Assembly: GCA_028288725.1 (NCBI GenBank)
Contig: JAQGIC010000129.1
Location: 1-55,355 of the forward strand
Direction: 5' to 3'
Source: Rhodospirillales bacterium
GTDB taxonomy: Bacteria > Pseudomonadota > Alphaproteobacteria > ATCC43930 > CGMCC-115725
Length of the DNA stretch: 55,355 nucleotides
The notes under the pieces are model-generated. The model saw nothing but the letters and a program-made list of their open reading frames with translations. It made no database searches and was not told the origin of the DNA. The position numbers and the translations under genes are program-made. Below, one piece after another: positions 33,181 through 41,799 of this stretch (position 1 is the stretch's first letter; each line of letters opens with the position of its first letter).

Positions 33181-33627
33181 GTGAAACGGAAGAGCCTGGA
33201 GGCGGCGCCCTGCCCGGTCGCCCGGTCGCTGGACGTGATCGGCGACTGGTGGTCGCTGCTGATCGTGCGCGACGCCTTTCTGGGCCGGCGCCGGTTCGGC
33301 GAATTCCAGAAAAGCCTGGGATTGTCGAAGAATATCCTGACCCAGCGGTTGCGCGGGCTGGTCGACGACGGGATCATGACCCAGGTGCCGGCGTCAGACG
33401 GCAGTTCGTATCAGGAATATGCCCTGACCCCGAAGGGGCGCGACCTGCACACAGTCATCCTGGCGCTGCGCCAATGGGGCGAGGATCATTGCTTCGACGC
33501 GGAACCCTGTCCCACCGCCCTGGTCGAGCGGGCAACCGGCAAGCCAGTGCGTCGGCTGACGGTTCAGGCCGAGGACGGCCGGCCGCTCGGGCTCGGCGAG
33601 ACGATGGTGGTGGCGCCGGCGGGCTAG
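33181..33627 (+). CDS. HxlR family winged-helix regulator
   Basis: The protein (148 residues from GTG 33181) has the HxlR core: a cysteine near the N-terminus in AAPCPVARSLDVIGDWWSLL, the recognition region RRFGEFQKSLGLSKNILTQR, and the wing DGSSYQEYALTPKG. A second Cys pair lies in HCFDAEPCP. The N-terminal Cys is used by some members to sense electrophiles or oxidants. AAGGA precedes the GTG; an in-frame ATG at 33085 would place the N-terminus across the operator. Its stop overlaps the end of the convergent hypothetical gene. Confidence 0.9.
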   Translation: MKRKSLEAAPCPVARSLDVIGDWWSLLIVRDAFLGRRRFGEFQKSLGLSKNILTQRLRGLVDDGIMTQVPASDGSSYQEYALTPKGRDLHTVILALRQWGEDHCFDAEPCPTALVERATGKPVRRLTVQAEDGRPLGLGETMVVAPAG

Positions 33628-34085
33628 ATTTCAGCCCATCTCCCCGTATTGACCTTCGTCAGCAGGTCCGGATCGACTGTCAGGCTGACGCTGTCGCCCT
33701 CGACCGTCAGTTGTTTGCCCGCCGCCAGTTCGTCGATGCCGGCCAGCAGCGCCGCGCGGTCGAACAGCGGCGCGTCGCCGTTGTCGGCCAGGCACACGGC
33801 CAGCAGATCCACGATCGGCACGGGCGCGAAGCCGGCAGCGCCATCGGTCCAGCGGTAAGCCATCTCGAACAGGTAATCCAGCATCAGGCCACCCGGCTGT
33901 TCTGGATCGTCGTCATCGTGCAGCACGTGATACGGCTCGACGATGGCGCGCTTCAGCGTCACCCACGCCCGCTCTTCCAGGGCGGTGTCCGGCCGGCGAT
34001 TGGTCTTCTGCCACCCTTTGGTCGGGTGCAGCGCGCCGGCCTTGGCCGCGGCCCTCTTGCGCTTGCGCTGACGATCCTTGGACAT
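33624..34085 (-). CDS. Hypothetical protein, 153 residues
   Basis: I do not recognise this protein. It starts with a strongly basic tail (MSKDRQRKRKRAAAKAG) that could bind nucleic acid, followed by an acidic helical body (HDDDDPEQPGGLMLDYLFEM, DLLAVCLADNGDAPLFDRAA). There is no signal peptide. It overlaps the HxlR gene by four bases tail to tail and lies ten bases downstream of the next SDR gene on the same strand, so it may be co-transcribed with it. Confidence 0.65.
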   Translation of the reverse strand: MSKDRQRKRKRAAAKAGALHPTKGWQKTNRRPDTALEERAWVTLKRAIVEPYHVLHDDDDPEQPGGLMLDYLFEMAYRWTDGAAGFAPVPIVDLLAVCLADNGDAPLFDRAALLAGIDELAAGKQLTVEGDSVSLTVDPDLLTKVNTGRWAEI

Positions 34086-34095
34086 GCTGGTCTCC

Positions 34096-34851
34096 CTATT
34101 TCACCGGCACGGTATAGTTCAGCGCCAGCCGCCCGCCATCCGGATAGATCGTCTGGCCGGTCAAATACGATGCGTCGTCGCTGGCGAGGAAGGCCGCGAT
34201 CGAGGCGATCTCCGACGGTTCGCCACATCGGCCCAACGGGGTGCGCGACAGAATACGCTGCTGCATTTCCGCACTGCTCATGATCGCCTGGCCCATGTCG
34301 GTCAGGATCGTGCCGGGGCCGATCGCGTTGACGCGGATGCCGCGCGATGCCAACGCCATGGCGCTGACCTTGGTCAGCTGGTTCATGCCGCCCTTGGAAA
34401 TGGCATAGGGGATCTGGTTCGGGATCGCGAACACGGCATTGACCGACGACATGTTCACGATCGTGCCCTTGCCGCGCGGGATCATGTGGCGGGCCGCCGC
34501 CTGGCTCGCCAGAAACGCCGAGCGCAGATTGACCGCGATGACCCGGTCGAAATCCTCCACGGTCAGATCGAGGAAATCGGCCGCGTGGGTGATGCCGGCA
34601 TTGTTGACCAGAATGTCGATCTGGCCGAAGGCGTCGATCGCGGCGGCGACCATCCGGTCGATGTCGGCCTTCTGGGCCACGTCGGTCGGGCAGTACAGGC
34701 AGCCGAGTTCGGCCGCGGTCCGGCCCAATGTCGCGACGTCGACATCGGCCAGCAGGACCTGGGCACCCTCGGCCAGAAACCGCTCGGCGATCGCCCGCCC
34801 GATCCCGCGCGCGCCGCCGGTGATGATCGCCGTCCTATCCTGAAGCCGCAT
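34096..34851 (-). CDS. SDR family oxidoreductase
   Basis: The 251-residue classical SDR has TGGARGIG at residues 11-18, NNAGITHAAD, NMSSVNAVFA, the catalytic YAISK and the C-terminal PDGGRLALNY. The sequence resembles glucose/ribitol- or 3-oxoacyl-type reductases of broad kind; nothing marks a specific substrate. It is followed by the small basic hypothetical gene on the same strand. Confidence 0.92.
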   Translation of the reverse strand: MRLQDRTAIITGGARGIGRAIAERFLAEGAQVLLADVDVATLGRTAAELGCLYCPTDVAQKADIDRMVAAAIDAFGQIDILVNNAGITHAADFLDLTVEDFDRVIAVNLRSAFLASQAAARHMIPRGKGTIVNMSSVNAVFAIPNQIPYAISKGGMNQLTKVSAMALASRGIRVNAIGPGTILTDMGQAIMSSAEMQQRILSRTPLGRCGEPSEIASIAAFLASDDASYLTGQTIYPDGGRLALNYTVPVK

Positions 34852-34970
34852 CCCAATCCTCCCGAAATCATTCGCCGCGCCGAACCCGGCCTCTCACGCA
34901 ATCGTTATGCGGGGAGCGGCGCGCCATTCCCATATCAATTCGAACGATCCCCAGCCCCGGAGCAAACGCC

Positions 34971-35684
34971 ATGACCTTCCCGCGTCGATACCGGTCCCTC
35001 GCGGCACTTGCCATTCTGCCGCTCGGCGTGCTGCTGCTCCTGCCGCCGTCGGTCCAGGCCGAAGCGCCGCAACCGGTACCGCCGCCGGTCCTCGACGAGC
35101 CGGTGCCCGTCTCCGCGACGACCGAGACCGCCGTGCTCGCCGGCGGCTGCTTCTGGGGCGTCCAGGGCGTGTTCCAGCATGTCGACGGCGTGACCAAGGC
35201 GGTCTCGGGCTACGCGGGCGGCGACAAGAGCACGGCACAATATCTATCGGTCGAGAACGGCGATACCGGTCACGCCGAAGCGGTCGAGATCACCTACGAC
35301 CCGCACAAGATCAGCTATGGCAAGCTGCTGCAGATCTTCTTCTCGGTGGCGCATGATCCGACCGAGCTCAATCGCCAGGGCCCCGACAGCGGCCCGCAAT
35401 ATCGCTCGGCCATCTTCGCCCGGACACCGGAACAACAGAAGGTCGCGACGGCCTACATCGGCCAGCTCGACCGGAGCGGCCAGTTCCGGGCCGCGATCGC
35501 GACCCGGGTCGAGCCCGACAAGGGCTTTTTCCCCGCCGAGGCCTATCACCAGGATTTCCTGGCGCAGAATCCGACCTATCCCTATATCGCGATCAACGAT
35601 CTGCCCAAAGTGCGCGGGCTGGCGCAGATGTTCCCCGAGCTTTATCGGGACAAGCCGGTGCTGGTGAACCTGACGACGAACTGA
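34971..35684 (+). CDS. msrA: Exported peptide-methionine (S)-S-oxide reductase MsrA
   Basis: MsrA reduces the S-epimer of oxidised methionine in proteins. The 237-residue precursor has a Sec signal peptide (hydrophobic core LAALAILPLGVLLLL, cleavage near SVQA at residue 30), then the MsrA domain with the catalytic Cys60 in AGGCFWGVQG. The family blocks GYAGG, GHAEAVEITYDP and PYRSAIF-like QYRSAIF follow, and YHQDFLAQNP comes near the end. No second recycling cysteine is evident downstream. The signal peptide implies a periplasmic enzyme. DoxX follows on the same strand. Confidence 0.95.
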   Translation: MTFPRRYRSLAALAILPLGVLLLLPPSVQAEAPQPVPPPVLDEPVPVSATTETAVLAGGCFWGVQGVFQHVDGVTKAVSGYAGGDKSTAQYLSVENGDTGHAEAVEITYDPHKISYGKLLQIFFSVAHDPTELNRQGPDSGPQYRSAIFARTPEQQKVATAYIGQLDRSGQFRAAIATRVEPDKGFFPAEAYHQDFLAQNPTYPYIAINDLPKVRGLAQMFPELYRDKPVLVNLTTN

Positions 35685-35782
35685 CCGGCACCCGCGCAGC
35701 ACTCGACTTTTCCGGGAATATTGGGTTCTCTAGACGGGTCCTTTCCCATCGACCGAACCCGCCGCCCTTTCAGGAGAAGCCC

Positions 35783-36166
35783 ATGCTCGCTGCCCGGTCC
35801 CCCCAGATGCTCGCTGTGCTGCGCATCGTTACCGCTCTCTTGTTCATGGAACATGGCTGCCAGAAGCTGTTCGGCTTCCCGTCGACGCCGGCGGCCGGCC
35901 ACCCCGAGCTGCTGTCGCTGCTGGGGATCGCCGCCATCCTGGAATTCTTCGGCGGCCTGCTGGTTCTGGTCGGGTTCCAGACCCGCATCGCGGCCTTCCT
36001 GCTGTCGGGCGAGATGGCGGTCGGCTATTGGATGGCGCATGCGCCGAGGAGCTTCTTCCCGGCGATCAACGGCGGCGATGCCGCCGTCCTGTTCTGCTTC
36101 GTGTTCCTCTATCTGGTCTTCGCCGGTCCCGGTGCCTGGGCGGTCGATACGCGCCGCAAGGCTTAA
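35783..36166 (+). CDS. DoxX family membrane protein
   Basis: The 127-residue inner-membrane protein has four hydrophobic helices. It shows the DoxX landmarks RIVTALLFMEHGCQKLFGFP in the first helix, an EFFGGLLVLVGFQTRIAAF second block and a short FPAINGGDAAVLFCFVFLYL third. CAGGAGAAG lies ahead of the ATG. DoxX-like proteins are linked to redox or membrane-stress functions in several bacteria. It may be expressed with msrA, but 98 bases separate them. Confidence 0.92.
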   Translation: MLAARSPQMLAVLRIVTALLFMEHGCQKLFGFPSTPAAGHPELLSLLGIAAILEFFGGLLVLVGFQTRIAAFLLSGEMAVGYWMAHAPRSFFPAINGGDAAVLFCFVFLYLVFAGPGAWAVDTRRKA

Positions 36167-36187
36167 AGTCGCATCGCGACGGCGCCG

Positions 36188-36222
36188 GAGCCAGATCCGA
36201 TGCCCATAATCGGATCTGGCTC
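36188..36222. terminator. Hairpin between the DoxX and IclR genes
   Basis: GAGCCAGATCCGAT and ATCGGATCTGGCTC form a perfect 14-bp stem with a 7-base loop, 22 bases after the DoxX stop and 69 bases beyond the convergent IclR stop. It lacks a strong T-run. It is related in sequence to the GAGCCTGATCCGATC repeats elsewhere in the window. Confidence 0.6.
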
Positions 36223-36290
36223 AGACGTTATTGATCTGGCGCGAATTCTTGTCGTTCGGATGAAGCCATCCGAGCGGAAAACGCGCCGGA

Positions 36291-37049
36291 TCAGGCCAGC
36301 AGCTTGCCCAGCGCCGTCGCGGTCGCGCGCAATTCCCGGCGAAAGCCGATCTCCCGCTCGGGCGTGAACCGCGCGGTCGGAACCGCCAGATTGAGCGCGC
36401 CGAACACGCGGCCTGCATGGGCTACCGGCGTCGCGATACCGGTGATGCCGGGGGTGAATTCCTCGCGCGAATAGGCGAAACCGTCGGCCAGCGCCGCCGC
36501 CACCTGGTCGCGCAACGCCGCCGCCGAGCGCAGCGTCCCGGGCGTGATCGCCTCGAACACGACCCGCGCCAGATAGGCATCGAGTTCGTCCGGCGCCAGC
36601 TGGGCCAGCAGGATCTTGCCGCCCGACAACGCATAGAGCGGCGCCCGCTCGCCGACCTTCATGGTGTAGGTCAACGCCTGGGTGCTGACGGCCGAGCCCA
36701 CGGTCTCGACCATGTCGCCGACCCGCACGTAGAAGCCCGTGGTCTCGCTTACCACGGCGCTCAGCCGGCTCAGCAGCGGCTGGACCCGGCTTGCCAGCGA
36801 TGGGCCGGCGACCCGGTCGGCCAATTGCCGGATGCGCCCGCCCAGACGATAGCGGCCGCTCGCCCCCTGCTGTTCCAGATAGCCCCGCGCCAGCAGATTG
36901 TTCAGCAGGTGGAACAGGCTGCTGCGCGGGATGCCGAGGCCGGTCAGCAGATGCGAGAAGGTCGGCGCCTCCGCCGCCTCGCCAACGAACTCCAGGATGT
37001 CGAACGCCCGATCGGCCGACTTGACAGCGGTGCCCGATTCCAGTTTCAT
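36291..37049 (-). CDS. IclR family transcriptional regulator
   Basis: The 252-residue regulator has an N-terminal winged helix (SADRAFDILEFVGEAAEAPT, then HLLTGLGIPRSSLFHLLNNL) and a C-terminal GAF-like IclR effector domain (APLYALSGGKILLAQLAPDE, GITGIATPVAHAGRVFGALN). It is divergent from the SnoaL-like and intradiol dioxygenase genes, and palindromic sites lie in the 65-base gap. I infer that it controls aromatic degradation here, as IclR proteins such as PcaR and CatR-like regulators do elsewhere. Confidence 0.92.
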   Translation of the reverse strand: MKLESGTAVKSADRAFDILEFVGEAAEAPTFSHLLTGLGIPRSSLFHLLNNLLARGYLEQQGASGRYRLGGRIRQLADRVAGPSLASRVQPLLSRLSAVVSETTGFYVRVGDMVETVGSAVSTQALTYTMKVGERAPLYALSGGKILLAQLAPDELDAYLARVVFEAITPGTLRSAAALRDQVAAALADGFAYSREEFTPGITGIATPVAHAGRVFGALNLAVPTARFTPEREIGFRRELRATATALGKLLA

Positions 37050-37052
37050 ATC

Positions 37053-37076
37053 ATGAACCAGTTCATATATGTGAAC
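37053..37076. promoter_or_regulatory. Overlapping palindromes, probable IclR operator
   Basis: ATGAACCAGTTCAT (37053-37066, perfect 6-2-6 palindrome) overlaps GTTCATATATGTGAAC (37061-37076, 5-6-5). Both lie a few bases from the IclR start and 39 bases before the SnoaL-like start. The shared GTTCA half-site repeats three times, fitting cooperative binding by IclR. Confidence 0.65.
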
Positions 37077-37114
37077 ATAGCGCGCCCCTGGTGCGATGTC
37101 CAGCGGAGGAAGCC

Positions 37115-37717
37115 ATGCAGGACGACCGATCGGCCATCCGGGATCTGTTGGAAAACTGGGCGATCTGGCGCGATGCCGGCGATTGGGAGCGGTTCCGCAC
37201 GGTCTGGCACGAGGATGGCTGGATGTCGGCGACCTGGTTCCAGGGACCGGCCGCCGATTTCATCCGGGTCAGCCGCGAAGGCTGGGACAAGGGCGTCAGC
37301 ATCCTGCATTTCCTGGGCGGCATCAGCATCGATCTCGCGGGGGCCCGCGCCATCGCGCAGACCAAGATGACCATCTCGCAGCGCGCCACAGTGCATGACG
37401 TCGCCTGCGACGTGGTCTGCACCGGCCGCTTCTACGATTTCCTGGAAAAGCGCGACGGGCGCTGGGGCGTCGTCTGGCGCCAGCCGATCTATGAGAAGGA
37501 TCGGATCGATCCGATCGACCCTGCGGCAGCCCTGCGGCTAGACGCCCAGGTCCTGGCCGGCTTCCCCGAGGGCTATCGTCACCTGGCCTATATCCAGGAA
37601 CGGATCGGCTATCGCGTGAAGCGTGATATGCCTGGCCTGAAGGGCCCCGAGGTCACGGCGCTCTATGCCAAGGGCCGGGCCTGGCTCGAGGGTGCGGCGC
37701 TGCCGGAGAGGACATGA
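37115..37717 (+). CDS. Nuclear transport factor 2/SnoaL-like protein
   Basis: The 200-residue protein has an alpha+beta cone fold of the SnoaL_4 type: DLLENWAIWRDAGDWERFRT, WHEDGWMSATWF, then a long body with RATVHDVACDVVCTGRFYDF and RWGVVWRQPIYEKDRI. This group includes ring-hydroxylating dioxygenase small subunits, isomerases and lyases. GGAGG stands ahead of ATG 37115. Its stop overlaps the start of the intradiol dioxygenase gene (ATGA), so it probably acts in the same aromatic pathway. The reaction is unknown. Confidence 0.82.
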   Translation: MQDDRSAIRDLLENWAIWRDAGDWERFRTVWHEDGWMSATWFQGPAADFIRVSREGWDKGVSILHFLGGISIDLAGARAIAQTKMTISQRATVHDVACDVVCTGRFYDFLEKRDGRWGVVWRQPIYEKDRIDPIDPAAALRLDAQVLAGFPEGYRHLAYIQERIGYRVKRDMPGLKGPEVTALYAKGRAWLEGAALPERT

Positions 37718-38565
37718 TGCGGAATTTCGACGAATTCACCATCACCGAGGCGGTGTTGGAGCGCGTCGCGTCGGCGCCCGATCCGCGCATGCGCCAGATC
37801 GGCGAGGCGCTGGTGCGCCATCTGCACGCCTTCGTGCGCGAGGTCGAGCCGACCCAGGCGGAATGGGCCGCCGGCATCGACTTCCTGACCCGCACCGGTC
37901 AGATGTGCGACGACAAGCGCCAGGAATTCATCCTGCTGTCCGATACGCTGGGCGTGTCGATGCTGGTCGACGCGATCAATCACCGCCGGCCGGAAGGGGC
38001 GACCGAGACCACGGTGCTGGGCCCGTTCTATGTCCAGGGCCCGCCGGAATTCGAGTGCGGCGCCGACATCTCCGGCGCCATGACCGGGCTGAAGCTGCAT
38101 GTCGCGGGCACCGTGGCGACGCTCGACGGCAGCCCCATCGCCGACGCCGTCGTCGATGTCTGGCACGCCGATGCCGAGGGCGGCTACGACGTGCAGCGGC
38201 CGGGCGATCCGGCCGGTCGGGCCCGGCTGCGCACCGATGCGGCCGGCCGGTTCCAGTTCTGGACGACCCGGCCGTGCTCCTATCCGGTGCCTCATGATGG
38301 GCCGGTCGGCCAGATGCTGGCGCTCCAGGGCCGCCATCCCTACCGCCCGGCCCATGTCCATTTCATGATCGCCGCGCCGGGGCACGAAACGCTGGTCACC
38401 CACGTCTTCGCCGCCGGCGACGAATACCTCGATTCCGACGTGGTGTTCGGGGTCAAGGATTCGATCATCCGGCCCTATACGGAACACCCCCCCGGGACGG
38501 CGCCGGACGGCAGCGTGATGGGCGAGCGCTACGCGACGCTGAGCTACGATTTCCGGCTTAAGTAG
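37714..38565 (+). CDS. Intradiol ring-cleavage dioxygenase (hydroxyquinol/catechol 1,2-dioxygenase type)
   Basis: This non-heme Fe(III) enzyme cleaves a catechol-type ring between the two hydroxyls. The 283-residue protein has an N-terminal helical dimerisation domain, then the beta-sandwich with TETTVLGPFYVQGPP. Likely iron ligands are Tyr158 (EGGYDVQ), Tyr190 (PCSYPVPHDGP), His214 and His216 (YRPAHVHF). The YDVQ form is typical of hydroxyquinol dioxygenases. It overlaps the SnoaL-like gene by four bases (start ATG 37714; ATG 37717 is an alternative) and is probably under IclR control. No maleylacetate reductase is adjacent. Confidence 0.92.
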   Translation: MMRNFDEFTITEAVLERVASAPDPRMRQIGEALVRHLHAFVREVEPTQAEWAAGIDFLTRTGQMCDDKRQEFILLSDTLGVSMLVDAINHRRPEGATETTVLGPFYVQGPPEFECGADISGAMTGLKLHVAGTVATLDGSPIADAVVDVWHADAEGGYDVQRPGDPAGRARLRTDAAGRFQFWTTRPCSYPVPHDGPVGQMLALQGRHPYRPAHVHFMIAAPGHETLVTHVFAAGDEYLDSDVVFGVKDSIIRPYTEHPPGTAPDGSVMGERYATLSYDFRLK

Positions 38566-38569
38566 TTCC

Positions 38570-38828
38570 CGTCATTCCCGCTTTCGCGCCAGGTATGTAC
38601 ATATCTGTTTTCTCCTTTTGAAATCAGTAGGTTACCCTAACACTGCGTCATGCCCGGGCTTGACCCGGGCATCCACGCCCTCCGCCGGAGCCCTGTTTGG
38701 CCGTGAAATCGGCTTGCCCAACCACGTGGATGGCCGGGTCAAGCCCGGCCATGACGATGTAAAAGACTAACCATCTGAAATGAAACAGAAAGCTATGTAC
38801 ATAGCTTGGCGCCTGCGCGGGAATGACA
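38570..38828. repeat. Complete 259-bp REP/MITE-like element (copy C)
   Basis: It has the same length, orientation and plan as copy B. REP half-arms are at the ends, CCAGGTATGTACATATCTG pairs with a right end ending TATGTACATAGCTTGG, and the conserved GC-rich core sits in the middle. It begins five bases after the dioxygenase stop and ends seven bases before the P450 stop, filling the gap between convergent genes almost completely. Confidence 0.85.
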
Positions 38829-38835
38829 GAGAATA

Positions 38836-40212
38836 TTACCGCCGCTCCACCCGCATGGGCAGGCCGTTGCGCGGCCTGAGCGTGATCTGGCCGACCGGCT
38901 CGACGTTGGTGCCCGGCACCAGGGTCAGGCGGAAGCGTTTCGCCAGCGTCGCCAGGCACAGGATCGCCTCGGTCATGGCGAAGGCGGCACCGATGCAGAT
39001 ATGCGGACCGGCACCGAACGGGATATAGGCGAAGCGGGGCCGGGCGGCGACCTGCTCCGGCATAAAGCGTTCGGGCCGAAACTCGTCCGGCCGGTCCCAC
39101 AGCTTGCGATGGCGGTGCAGCAGCCAGGGCACGATCAGGACGTTCGATCCCTTCTTCAGCGCGATATCGCCCAGCCGGTCCGGGCCCAGCGCCTGGCGCG
39201 ACATGGTATGGGCCGGCGGATAGAGCCGCATGGATTCCTCGATGACCATGCGCGTGAACGGCAGGTCGGCCACATCCTCGGCGCGGACCGGTCGGTCGCC
39301 CACGACGCGGTCCAGCTCGTCTTCCAACCGGACCAGCTCGGCCGGGTGCTGGGACAGCAGATAGAAGGTCCAGGCGAGCGTGTTGGCGGTGGTCTCGTGT
39401 CCGGCGGTGAAGATGGTCGCGACCTGGTCGCGCACCTCCTTGGCGCTGACCGGGGCATCGCCCTCGGGTGCCGCCAGCAGCATCGCCAGCAGGTCGTCCG
39501 GCCCGCCGTCCCGCCGCCGCTCCTCGATCAGGCGCCGGATGACCCGGTCGCTCTCGCCGAAGATCTTGCGGGCCCGCGCCACGGCCGGCCGCGGAAACCA
39601 TTCGGGAAAGCCCAGCAGATCGGCGGCCGAGGGGCGGATCGCCGACTGATAGGCCGCCACGGCCTGCCCGATCAGCGCGATCTCGGGATCGACCCGGACC
39701 GAGAACATCGCCTCGGAGATGATCGCGAGCGTGAGCCCGCTCATCGCCTCGGCCACATCGATCGTCGCGGTCGGCGGCACCAAGGCCCAATCCTCGACCA
39801 GCCGCAGGGCCGCATCGACCATGGCGGGGGCGAAGGCGGCAATGCGCTTGGCGGCGAAGGCCGGCGCCATGGTGCGGCGCTGCCTGCGCCAGGTGGCGCC
39901 ATGGGTCGTGAGCAGCCCCTGCCCCAGGCCCGGCTCGAGCAGGCGCCGCGAGAGGGCGCTCCGGATGTAGTTGTCGGCATTGTCGAGCATGACATGCCGG
40001 ACATGGTCCGGCGCGTTGGCGATCACGACATGGCGCCACAGCATGCGGCGTTCGCTGATTTCCATGTCGAACGCGGCATCGACCCAGGTGCCGACGCTGT
40101 TTTCCCGGGTCGCCCGCAGCAGCTTCAGCAGGCCCAGCTTCGTCGGGGGTCGCGGCGGCAGAGCAAGCCGTGGCGATCCGTGATCTTCCACCAAGCTCTC
40201 GCCCATGCCCAT
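38836..40212 (-). CDS. Cytochrome P450
   Basis: The roughly 458-residue soluble P450 has the oxygen-binding I-helix TAGHETTANTLAW, the K-helix E-x-x-R in EESMRLYPPAH, the PERF block (DEFRPERFMPEQ) and the heme-cysteine loop FGAGPHICIGAAFAM. The lack of a membrane anchor means a cytosolic enzyme needing ferredoxin partners, none of which are encoded nearby. ATG 40212 and 40206 both follow GGAAGG; 40263 is also in frame but lies further from any ribosome site. It resembles CYP class proteins that hydroxylate fatty acids or terpenes, but the substrate is not known. Confidence 0.93.
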   Translation of the reverse strand: MGMGESLVEDHGSPRLALPPRPPTKLGLLKLLRATRENSVGTWVDAAFDMEISERRMLWRHVVIANAPDHVRHVMLDNADNYIRSALSRRLLEPGLGQGLLTTHGATWRRQRRTMAPAFAAKRIAAFAPAMVDAALRLVEDWALVPPTATIDVAEAMSGLTLAIISEAMFSVRVDPEIALIGQAVAAYQSAIRPSAADLLGFPEWFPRPAVARARKIFGESDRVIRRLIEERRRDGGPDDLLAMLLAAPEGDAPVSAKEVRDQVATIFTAGHETTANTLAWTFYLLSQHPAELVRLEDELDRVVGDRPVRAEDVADLPFTRMVIEESMRLYPPAHTMSRQALGPDRLGDIALKKGSNVLIVPWLLHRHRKLWDRPDEFRPERFMPEQVAARPRFAYIPFGAGPHICIGAAFAMTEAILCLATLAKRFRLTLVPGTNVEPVGQITLRPRNGLPMRVERR

Positions 40213-40310
40213 ACCCCTTCCAGTGGATAAAATCAGACGGATTCGTCCGTCCGACTTTACCACAACTCATTAGTCTGATGGACCGATTCACCTAACGCTT
40301 CGGAACCAAG

Positions 40311-40381
40311 CGTCAGGATCAGGCTCTAAATATTTGGTTTGGAGGGCGATTCAGATATGAGGCCGAGCAGGCCTCATATCA
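40311..40381. terminator. Hairpin plus dispersed repeat downstream of the lipoprotein gene
   Basis: GATATGAGGCC and GGCCTCATATC (40355-40365 and 40371-40381) form an 11-bp perfect stem seven bases beyond the lipoprotein stop codon, placed to end that message. Next to it are CAGGATCAGGCTCTAAATAT and TTGGTTTGGAGGGCGATTCA, a copy of the dispersed repeat at 12603 and 50103. Confidence 0.65.
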
Positions 40382-40388
40382 TCGTCCT

Positions 40389-41705
40389 CTAGCGTTCGGT
40401 CAGCGTCACGCCGAGGGTCAAGGCCCGGAACGCCGCCGCGATCGGCAGGTAGGAGCCATTGCTCTCGGCCACGCCGACGATATTGCCGGTGCTGTCCACG
40501 ACCGGCGCACCGGCGCTGGCCCCGGTGAGCTTCGCCGGGACCTTGCCGTCACTGCCGGCGGCGGCGGAAACCGAGCCGCTGGCCCCCAGCGTCATCACCT
40601 TGTCGCCGGCCGACAGACGACGCGGCAGGATGGGCAGGGCCGAGGCCGGCGCCGCCGTCACCTTGATCAGGGCCAGACCGGCCGTATCGGCCCGGCGGAC
40701 GACCTGAGCCGGCACGCTCTTGCCGGCGGCATCGGTCACCGTGACCGCGGCGGCGCTGCCGACGGCGGCGGCCGAAGTGATCAGGTAGCCTTCGTCGCCG
40801 ACATAGAAGCCGGCGCTCTTGCCGATCATGACCGTGCCGGCCTTGAGATCGGACGAAGCGCCCGCCGCCGGCAACGTGATCAGGATCGGTTGGGCGGAGG
40901 CCGCGATCGCCGCCGGCGCCGGCGCGCCGCCGGGTGCCGTCACCAGACCAGGCAGCGGAATGCCGGCGGGCGGTGCCCCGGGGCCGACCGGCGCGATCGC
41001 CTGACCGACTGGAATCGGTGTCGCGACCTGCGGCAGGTTCGGATGGCCGAAGGTCAGATATTGCTGCATCACAGCACTTTGCAGCAGCTGCTCGGTCGCA
41101 TCGCCCATGGCGACCTGCACCGCCGGGGTAATGACCTGCTGCGGGCTCTTGGCCGAGCCGGTGCCGGTCGTCGTGGTCTGGAACACGACGCGGTTCTCGC
41201 GCACCGACCAGACCTGCCAGGCGACCGTCACCTGCGCATCGACATCGGCCGGCGCGGCATTGAAGAAGTCGTTGATGCACAGGTCGGCATGGGCGAGCGG
41301 AATATTGCCGGTGATCAGGTAATCGACACCGTGCGCCGCGGCCACGTCGTCCTTGTCGCCATCGACCACATCGACCTTGGAGTCGACCAACGCCTTGCGC
41401 ATTTCGACGGTCAGCGAGCCGCCCGGCGGGAAATCGCTGTCACGGATCGGACGGACATAGACCCAGCAATCGACGTTGCGGGTGTAGCTGCCGAGGCCGC
41501 GGCGCTCCGGCAGTTTGACGGTCACCGGGGCGATCGCGACCTTGGCCGTCGGCTGCGTGAACACGACCGGAGTCGTCCTGACCGCGGCAACGGGAACTGC
41601 CGGCACGCCGCCGGCCGCCGGCGGGGTGGACGGGCCGCCCCCGAAACTGGAGCAGCCGGCCACGCCGACTGCCAGAAATGCCGCGCTGATTTGCTTAAGA
41701 TTCAT
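40389..41705 (-). CDS. Lipoprotein with a degenerate trypsin-like (HtrA-type) domain
   Basis: The 438-residue protein has a lipoprotein signal with lipobox VAGC (Cys18). A Pro/Ala-rich linker follows, then a domain at about residues 55-220 (RNVDCWVYVRPIRDSD, DYLITGNIPLAHADLCINDF) resembling outer-membrane lipoprotein assembly factors only loosely. A second Pro/Ala linker leads to a trypsin-like domain at about 290-435. In gapless comparison with HtrA the His position is Ala313 (GYLITSAAAV), the Asp position Gly343 (TAGLALIKV) and the Ser position Ala398 (GASAGAPVV). It therefore looks like a pseudo-protease, perhaps a periplasmic binding or scaffold module. It is a single gene. Confidence 0.75.
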   Translation of the reverse strand: MNLKQISAAFLAVGVAGCSSFGGGPSTPPAAGGVPAVPVAAVRTTPVVFTQPTAKVAIAPVTVKLPERRGLGSYTRNVDCWVYVRPIRDSDFPPGGSLTVEMRKALVDSKVDVVDGDKDDVAAAHGVDYLITGNIPLAHADLCINDFFNAAPADVDAQVTVAWQVWSVRENRVVFQTTTTGTGSAKSPQQVITPAVQVAMGDATEQLLQSAVMQQYLTFGHPNLPQVATPIPVGQAIAPVGPGAPPAGIPLPGLVTAPGGAPAPAAIAASAQPILITLPAAGASSDLKAGTVMIGKSAGFYVGDEGYLITSAAAVGSAAAVTVTDAAGKSVPAQVVRRADTAGLALIKVTAAPASALPILPRRLSAGDKVMTLGASGSVSAAAGSDGKVPAKLTGASAGAPVVDSTGNIVGVAESNGSYLPIAAAFRALTLGVTLTER

Positions 41706-41799
41706 CTGGGAATGCCCGTCCTTGGACGCTGATTTGCCGACAGCTTCAAGCCCGGTGCGGGCCGGGTCAAGCGAACCCGCACCCGATCCGCCCGATCGG

